Assembly (NCBI GenBank): GCA_016169945.1
Contig: JADLSH010000113.1
Location: 1,755,001-1,819,000 of the forward strand
Length of the DNA: 64,000 bases
Reading direction: 5' to 3'
Source: Trachythela sp. YZ-2020
Taxonomy: Eukaryota; Cnidaria; Anthozoa; Malacalcyonacea; Clavulariidae
The first letter of the stretch is position 1. Every line of letters starts with the position of its first letter. The notes beneath the pieces were generated by a model. The model did not search any database and was not told the origin of the DNA. It saw nothing but the letters and a program-made list of their open reading frames with translations. This document shows positions 57,244 through 64,000 of this stretch, one piece after another. The position numbers were made by a program, and so were the translations under genes.

Positions 57244-58977
57244 ATTGTACCTTAGGCGTAACAAAGTGTTCTATTTCTGGTCAGCGTGTGTATCATTTTT
57301 AACTGTGCGCGTCAACGTTTATTTTTGCAAATAAATGAAATAATCAATGAATGAACAACTTTATTTAAAGAGGGTAAAAATAACACATGACAGCAATACA
57401 GCTAAAAAACCTGTGGCCCTCATACAATAGATACTAAGTTATAGATTCTATCTACTTTAAAACGATAAAGCTATTTAGGAAGAGAACTATAGAAGCAGGG
57501 ACGGATTAAGGCAGCGCGGGGCCTGTGGAATTTTTTTCGCGCGGGGAAATGGCTTTTTCCGACTGTTCTATAACCTGAAAAAATTAACCCGTTTTAAGTA
57601 TATATGGTTGAATTGCAATCTTAATTTGAAAGATGTAATGACAGTAACGTATCTGATATTATAACAATCACTATTGGTATAATTGGTCAGTCACATTTTC
57701 TTAATAAAGTTTGAGAATCCTGGCAAGTATATTATCGTTTGTTTTTTCTATTTTTCTTTCCAGCCAAAAGCGCGGGGCCCGTGGCATATGCCGCTTCTGC
57801 CATATGGTTAATTCGGCCCTGTATAGAAGAGATCTTAGGATTATATATATACATGTCTACAATTTACTGAAGCTTAAAAGAATTAACGCTAGATTTTGTC
57901 TTGATCTCTTTGGGGAGATTGTTCCATATCTTAATGCTACTGACTGTTACAGATTTCCCTCCTTCAGTTACATAATTAAATTTAGGACAAACTAAATTGT
58001 ATTCACCAATGTCGAGTTTGTCTATACCGTTTATATCATTGTTTGTTCTAAATAAATTCTTAATATACTGCGGAGCCCGACCATGCAGGCTCTTATAGAC
58101 AATAGACTATAGTACACTTATTAATTTTCACTTCGTCATAGAAAGGGATCCAGTTCAGTTTAGTAAAATTGACCGTTGACCTGGAGGAGGTATCTGTTCC
58201 TAGACTTATACGTGCTACTCTTTTTTGTAATTTGAAGACTCGAAGAATATCATTTTGCGAATGAAATGGGACCTGAGAAAACGAATGGGACCTGAGATAT
58301 GTGTCCGCTTAAAAGAGGTGTCCTCCTAAGAGAGGTGTCCGCTTATAGGGGTTCGACTGTATTTACAAAATACAAAGTCAAAGGGCAGAGGGGTTTAGGA
58401 ATAATTAGGAGCGATAACTTCAATATTATACAAGGAATGTGTGTGAAATTTAATTTGCTCCCCAACATCTTCGCGGTCGGCCATGTTCTATCGATGTGCT
58501 TCGGCCTAATATGGTTTCCCTAAACTATTTTAACTTATAACTGTTATAAGTTGTAAACATTGTATAAACCACTGGTATAAACTGGCTGAACTGAAATAAT
58601 TTCGAGTAAATAAAATATCTCATATATATCTGGATTCTGGAGTAATATTTCGAGTTCAGCAACATCGTGTGATTTTTTATTCTTTTACCGCGTGATGATA
58701 GTCCGGCATTTCAGATGACGTTTTGCCGCGATCCGAAGACGGTTTTTAGGGTTGGGACTGTACGTTGCCGACGGAACGTAACGTCATTACGACACAGTGT
58801 TCAACCATGTGGCCGAAATTTAACATTGCGCAGGCAGAACGTCATGTAAGTAAGACGTAAAGCCAATGTAACTAAGCAAACTGCCTTATTCATGTGACAC
58901 AAAGGCGTGTCGTGATGTCGCAACATCGTGTCAAACAAGTACCTTGCATTTTTGAGCCCAATACCGCTCCATATATC

Positions 58978-59160
58978 CTTGCGTATACCGGATTCGCTTG
59001 TCACAACATCCGTGACTTATGCCCTTCAGGAGGAATGTTGGCGTACAATACTTTCCGCTTATTTTATTTTGTCATATCCCAACTTCAAATGTTACGCCTT
59101 GAGGGAAAACTGAAACTGTTAAATTCGATGTCGTGACAAGCGACTCCGGTATAGCGCAAG
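58978..59160. mobile_element. MITE immediately upstream of the second sulfotransferase
   Basis: Termini CTTGCGTATACCGGATTCGC and complement of CGACTCCGGTATAGCGCAAG. Confidence 0.85.
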
Positions 59161-59195
59161 GTTACATTTCTGTTGAGATTCGTTTTCTACTAAGA

Positions 59196-60635
59196 ATGCC
59201 TTTTGATAAATCCGCAGATGAAAGTTCAGGGGTGCAACGTATGAAACAGAGACTATCTGGCATGGTAACAGAGCAAGGAAGACTTCATGGTTTAAGTTTT
59301 AAACCTCGCTCAAACGATGTGCTCGTCGTCACTGCAGGTAAATGCGGCACGACATGGATGCAACAAATTCTACATCAACTACGAAGTGGTGGGGATATGT
59401 CATTTGATGAAATCGGCGATGTGGTTCCTTATCTTGAGCATGCTTATGATATTGAAGTAGACATTGAAGCTGAACACGACTATCAACCACGGTAATAATT
59501 ATTTAGGGGCATCACAGTGATGTATTTAATAGCCGGGCCACGGGCCGCTGGCTCGATTATGTTACACTCTTGGACCGGCTTTAAACTGTGCTAAAATCTA
59601 GAAGATTTAGGTGTATTAGTGTAAAAGTCTGTGTGGAAATCAGAGTAATTGTCTCCATAAGAATTTGAATTAGATCAGTTGCTGAAAGCAAAGTCAAAGA
59701 GTGAATATACAGGGTTAAAAATACGGAGTCCTCGCTTCAAATGTAAATTTTGAAAAGACTACTAGAGTAAAATGTTCATGTTTATATTCATTTTAAAGCG
59801 TAGCCATTCAGCTTTCTAACGGTTGGTTTCGTTTCAAATTTGAACGATTGGTTTGCGAATAATAATATTTTAAGTGACTGTGATTGGAGAATCTAAAATT
59901 TGAGATGCGATAATAATTGATACTAATATATTTTTATCAACAAAACGATAAAATTGAACATTTTTGCAATGAATCATCAAAACCAAACAACTACGGCTTT
60001 CCATGCACTACTTTGAGTTCATTTACAAACTTTGCTTAAAGGTGGTTAATGGTTTAAAGGTGGTTTAAACCATGGTGTACAGTCGATTTCATCAAACTTT
60101 TGCCAAAATATTCCGAAGTTCGTTCCGAACTTCGCAAATTCGTTGCGAAGTTCAAAAGTTCATAATGAATTCACAAACAGTTTGTAAACTGAGCATTTGA
60201 TTGGCTACCTTTTTAGTAGCATTCAACCCTGCCTCGGTTGCCGGCCACACCCTGCTTCATGACCAGTGCCCACTTAGCACCCCCCCCCCCCCCCCTACCA
60301 GATCAAGCTAGATCCATCTCTGTGCGCAACAAGTCAGCGACCACAGGCCTTAGAACTTAAGGAGCTGATATGTTTTGTTCTCATTGTTATAGATGTTACA
60401 AGACACATGCATGGTATCCAGACTGTCCCAAGGGTGGTAAATACATTGTTATTTACCGTGAACCATGTTCTGCTTTCCACAGTTTCTTCAACTTCTTGAA
60501 GGGTTGGTTTTTCCAACCCGGGGAGGTTTCGCTTTATGAATTTGTAAATGATTTATTGCTCGCTCGTGGAGAATCAAAAAACAAGATGGAGAATGCCTCC
60601 TATTTTGTTCACTTGATCAGCTGGTGGGAACACAG
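59196..60635 (+). CDS. second sulfotransferase copy, last exon not found
   Basis: A tandem duplicate of the gene 4 kb upstream. Exons 59196-59491 and 60393-60635 match it closely, with the same phases and splice positions. Even the intron sequence before exon 2 is shared. Differences: four residues fewer at the N-terminus, and the PAPS loop reads TAGKCGTTW instead of TPPKCGTTW. Exon 2 keeps KTHAWYPD and IVIYREPC. A good donor (GTATAC) follows exon 2, but no match to the third exon (FEDMKDDL, FMKKHAKKF) is visible between 60636 and 64000. It could lie beyond the window, or the copy may be a truncated pseudogene. The two exons contain no stop or frameshift. Confidence 0.7.
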
Positions 60636-61404
60636 GTATACAAATATTTGTGCTTCATACCGGGGCTTATGTTTTTATCTGGGTTTGTTTGTGTGTCTGT
60701 GTGTTTGTCTGTGACCACAATAACTAAAAAAATCAAACAGTTCAAATATGCCCATAGGCCAAGTCCGAAGGACAAATTGATTAAGTTTTGGTTCAATTTG
60801 AGTGAGAATTGGCTGAAAATTTTACAAACGTTTGTCTTAGTTTCCCTGACTAAACAGAACTGAATGCATAATTAGTGCATGTGTAATTTATGCATAAAAT
60901 CAGGGTTGATAGCATAGAGATTATAAAAGAATAGAGGCGGCATCCGAGGATAAATTTAGGGGTAAATTGAAGCTTCCTAATGGGGGCCCCTTGTAAAGCC
61001 CGTTCTCCACGAGGCGAATTTGTTCGCGCGAAGCGAAGCGAAAAACAAATTTCGACAACGTGATTTGCTAGCGAAACAATTCGCCGCGAAAAAGTAGAAA
61101 GCGATCCTACTTCTTCGCGGTGAATTTTTTCGCTAGCCAATTTTCGATAACGGTGACCTTCAGCGTCGGTGCTGCTTTTCAAGGGGCCGTTAGTCTATAT
61201 ACATATATTAAAAATAAATATTAAAAACACTTGTAACATGACGAAAACAGTTTCTATAATTACAATGGATGCATGCATACTAACGCATATTAACTCTTAT
61301 TAACTCTCACAGACCCATTAGTTTTATAACCCCATTCCGAACAATCCTCCACATAAATGTTGTCACTGACTATCCCTCTCCAACTCGTTAAAGTAATTAT
61401 TAAT

Positions 61405-62830
61405 TTAAATTTTAAAATTGCTTGCGGAGAGTTGCTTGTAACCATTGACAACATCATTTGGGAGATTGTTCCATGAGGAAGCTCCCCGGTATGAAAAGGA
61501 CTTCTTCATGAAGTCAGTGTTGGGTTTTTCTAAATAAAGTTTACAGTCATTACTCCTTAGAGGATACACGTCATTGTGGCTAGGTTTGAACATATCCGTT
61601 ATGTATTCTGGTTGTTCGGCTGTTCGCCTTGTAAGGCCTTGAATGCAGACCCGTAGCTGGGGGGGGGGGGGCTGGGGGGGCAATGACCCCCAACCGAATA
61701 TTTGTGCCCCCCCAACAAAAAAAAAATGAATGTAAGTTTTTTGATTTGAAAGAATTTTTGATTTTAAAGTATAGTTAATAGTAAAAATAAAAATCTTGGA
61801 CCTAAAAACAGAAATGTTCAGAAAGTTTTAGGGGGAAAAATCCTGTCGTTTTTCCCCCGCCCTCTGCTTGAATGTCATAGTCATTTCACGTTTCTTAAGC
61901 GTTTTTTCAATTGATTCCCAGCCTAAGCTTTCAAATATATCCTTTGATCTTACTTCATGATTTGATCCCGTGATTATTCGGGCCGCCCTTTTTTGCATTT
62001 TGAATAGCTTTTCAAAATGAGTGCGACTGCCATCATTCCACACATTTGAGCAGTATGTAAAGTGAGGTAAAACTAATGCGTTATACATATTAATTAGTGC
62101 ATTTTGAGTTACGAATCTTTTCGCTCGTTTTAATAAAGCAATAGATTTTTTGCACTGAATATCATTATTCTCATTCCATTTTAATTCTTCGTCTATAGTA
62201 ATCCCCAGTACTTTCTTATTTGTCACTTGTTTAATGGTGTGGCTGCCAATTAATATGTGCGGGTTTTCTGTGAATTGTTTTAATTTCCTTTTAGAGGCTA
62301 TCAGCATAAACGCCCGATTGTTGCTTTGAGATAATTTTCTCGTCATTCAGAAAAGTGATTAATTGATCATAAATAAGCTTTTCTAAAATTTTTGCAATAG
62401 CCGATATTACAGAAATTGGTCTATAGTTCCCACATTCACTTTTGTCACCTTCCTTATAAATTGGAGTTACTTTGGCCTGTTTTAAGTCATCTGGAAAAAT
62501 ACCAGTGACTAAGACCAAGTTAAATATATAAAGTAAGGTCTCACATATAGTATAGCCTGCAGCCTTTAGCGGTAATTTATTAGTGATTTTATCAAGCCCT
62601 GCTGCCTTTCCTGGCTTTATACTGTTCAGTATGCTAGTCAACTTCGCTGCAGAATTTGTTTAAAAGTAAATTGACTAGTGTTAGGAGTGACGTATTGAAA
62701 GGGATCTAGATTTATATTTGTAGGTATGGTTTCCGCGAGTTTGGGTCCAATCCCACAGAAAAACTTATTAAACTCGTTTAGTCTCGTTAGCCATATTTTC
62801 ATTGCCAGTAACTGTTTGTTCATTAACTTT
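61405..62830 (-). mobile_element. CR1/Jockey-like LINE ORF2 remnant lacking the RT core
   Basis: Minus-strand frames give the start of the RT domain (GLDKITNKLPLKAA, KVTPIYKEGDKSECGNYRPI) and the C-terminal part (KKVLGITIDEELKWNEN, LINMYNALVLPHFTYCSNVW, SYRGASSWNNLPNDV). Between QQSG and NNRAFM, at about 62300-62350, the catalytic middle including the ADD box is missing. A G/C-run interrupts it near 61660. Confidence 0.85.
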
Positions 62831-63104
62831 AAGCTGATTTATAGTTGGTGTTTTCGACTTCCTATTAAAGTAGTTCATTAATATATTTCCAGCTATCTTT
62901 ACTGTTTTTGCTGTTTTCTAGATTTGTTTTGTAATAATATGTTTTTGCATTCCTTATAAGTTTCACGTTGCCAATCACGTTGCCGGATTTATATTTCGTG
63001 TAACACAGGTTTCACGTAAGCCAATCACGATTCATATAATCATTATATGAATTATATTTCGCTTCGCGTCGCGCGAACAAATTCGCATAGTGGAGAACGG
63101 GCTT

Positions 63105-63716
63105 AAGTCCCGTATGTAGATCCCGTATGTGAAGTCGCACGCCCATTGGCTACATTTGAAATCTCCTTAGGAACGCTGCCTTAGCAACAACAAAATCATT
63201 TTTTGAAAAAAGTTTACGGCCCGTCTAAATTAAGCAAAATGTTAAAAAAACCGCCCAAATTCAGCGAAAAACTATTCCTATGTGCGCAAATTTGTCTTTA
63301 ATTTGATGTTTAAAGATGTGGACTTGGTGTGAAGCAATGAAACTGCTTAGTGGAACTGGCATTTAACTTAAAAGGCGGGTGTTATCACTCTGTAGTCTGG
63401 GTGTTTCTCACTTGGCCGGTTGCTCAACTTTAAATAGGCAAAAAAGGAAAACAAATCAGTGTTTAGCAGGTTTATTCTCAATATATATTAAATATTAACA
63501 CATATTTAAAATTTTAAGACACATAGGAGTGATTTTTACTGAATTTTGGGAGTTTTTCGTGTATTTTTTCCCGTCCAAAAAAACAATTTTGTTGTTGCTA
63601 AGGCAGTGTTGCTAAGGAGATTTCAAATGTAGCCAATAGGCGCGCGATTTCACCGGTTTATTATATCTCTATGATTATATCTATGGATTTCACATACGGG
63701 ACTTACATCCGGGACT
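63105..63716. mobile_element. 600-bp inverted-repeat element
   Basis: Arms AGTCCCGTATGTAGATCCCG and complement, continuing through ATTGGCTACATTTGAAATCT and CTGCCTTAGCAACAACAAAA on both sides. Confidence 0.85.
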
Positions 63717-64000
63717 CATAAGGGCCCCCAATAGGAAGCTTCAATTTTTCCCTTTTGTTGACTAACATTTGTCAATTGGATGCCCCCTCTATTCTTTTAT
63801 AATCTCTATGGTTGAAAGCACATGGTCCGCGGAGCCAAATACCATTCAAAAAGTAGCCAAAATCTACCAAAAGAGGCCAAACCACTTTCTGTTGAAAAGA
63901 AGCCAAAAAGAAGCCAAATTCGGACCTCTGATGCTGAATTATGATTGGTTATGGTTTATCAACCTTAGAACTGGCCAAATTTAATCAATCCTGATTGGCT

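Larger units (their letters stand above)
57200..59195. other. spacer between the two sulfotransferase genes
   Basis: Holds an inverted-repeat element with GCGCGGGGCC-containing ends (about 57495-57825), sequence resembling the 3' part of a LINE in minus orientation (about 57830-58290), a GTGTCCGCTTA-type repeat (58300-58362) and a MITE (58978-59160) ending 35 bp before the second gene's start codon. Confidence 0.5.
60636..64000. other. nested transposons to the right edge
   Basis: Left to right: short unique sequence, outer arm 60878-60996, a MITE arm from 60997, a dead LINE, the second MITE arm to 63104, a 600-bp inverted-repeat element 63105-63716, and the outer right arm 63717-63815. No host exon found. 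Confidence 0.7.

Overview
The window looks like nuclear DNA of an early-branching animal, most likely a cnidarian and probably an anthozoan. The evidence is intron-rich genes with clear animal orthologues (TMEM94, TVP23, UBFD1, an SLC36-like transporter, FOXK, cytosolic sulfotransferases) set in AT-rich DNA crowded with tRNA-derived SINEs, short inverted-repeat elements (MITEs) and dead LINE fragments. The phylum is an inference; no mitochondrial or rRNA marker is present. I see no rRNA gene, no free-standing tRNA gene and no CRISPR array. All gene models were built by hand from homologous segments, GT/AG sites and intron phase.

Layout. (1) 384-18179, minus: the first 29 coding exons of a TMEM94/ERMA-type P-type-ATPase-like protein, cut by the left edge. 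It carries an in-frame TAG in exon 20. (2) 18180-18439: a 260-bp divergent promoter shared with (3) TVP23, plus, 18440-20622, five exons. (4) 20623-22126: repeats only. (5) 22127-27183, minus: UBFD1, eleven exons. (6) 27184-28796: degenerate ATTGATTGAT-rich spacer split by a MITE. (7) 28797-36897, plus: an amino-acid transporter of the AAAP/SLC36 type, six exons. Its last intron is almost filled by a 69-bp minisatellite of about 31 copies. (8) 36898-39169: repeats. (9) 39170-41798, plus: a three-exon gene I do not recognise. (10) 41799-44502: low-complexity DNA and repeats. (11) 44503-50727, minus: FOXK (FHA plus forkhead), six exons. (12) 50728-54537: LINE fragments, MITEs and a foldback element. 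(13) 54538-57199, plus: a complete sulfotransferase gene. (14) 59196-60635, plus: a tandem duplicate whose last exon is not found in the window. (15) 60636-64000: nested inverted-repeat elements around a LINE that has lost its reverse-transcriptase core.

The genes do not form a pathway. TMEM94, TVP23 and the SLC36-like transporter act in ER, Golgi or endolysosomal membranes. UBFD1 is a ubiquitin-like-domain factor, FOXK a transcription factor, and the sulfotransferases cytosolic PAPS-dependent enzymes. The most unusual items are the TMEM94 stop codon and its Asp-to-Asn change at the usual P-type phosphorylation site, the octamer/palindrome minisatellite, the unknown gene at 39-42 kb, the diverged second sulfotransferase, and element families whose arms are built of TCCTATAGGA / AGGATCCT palindromes.
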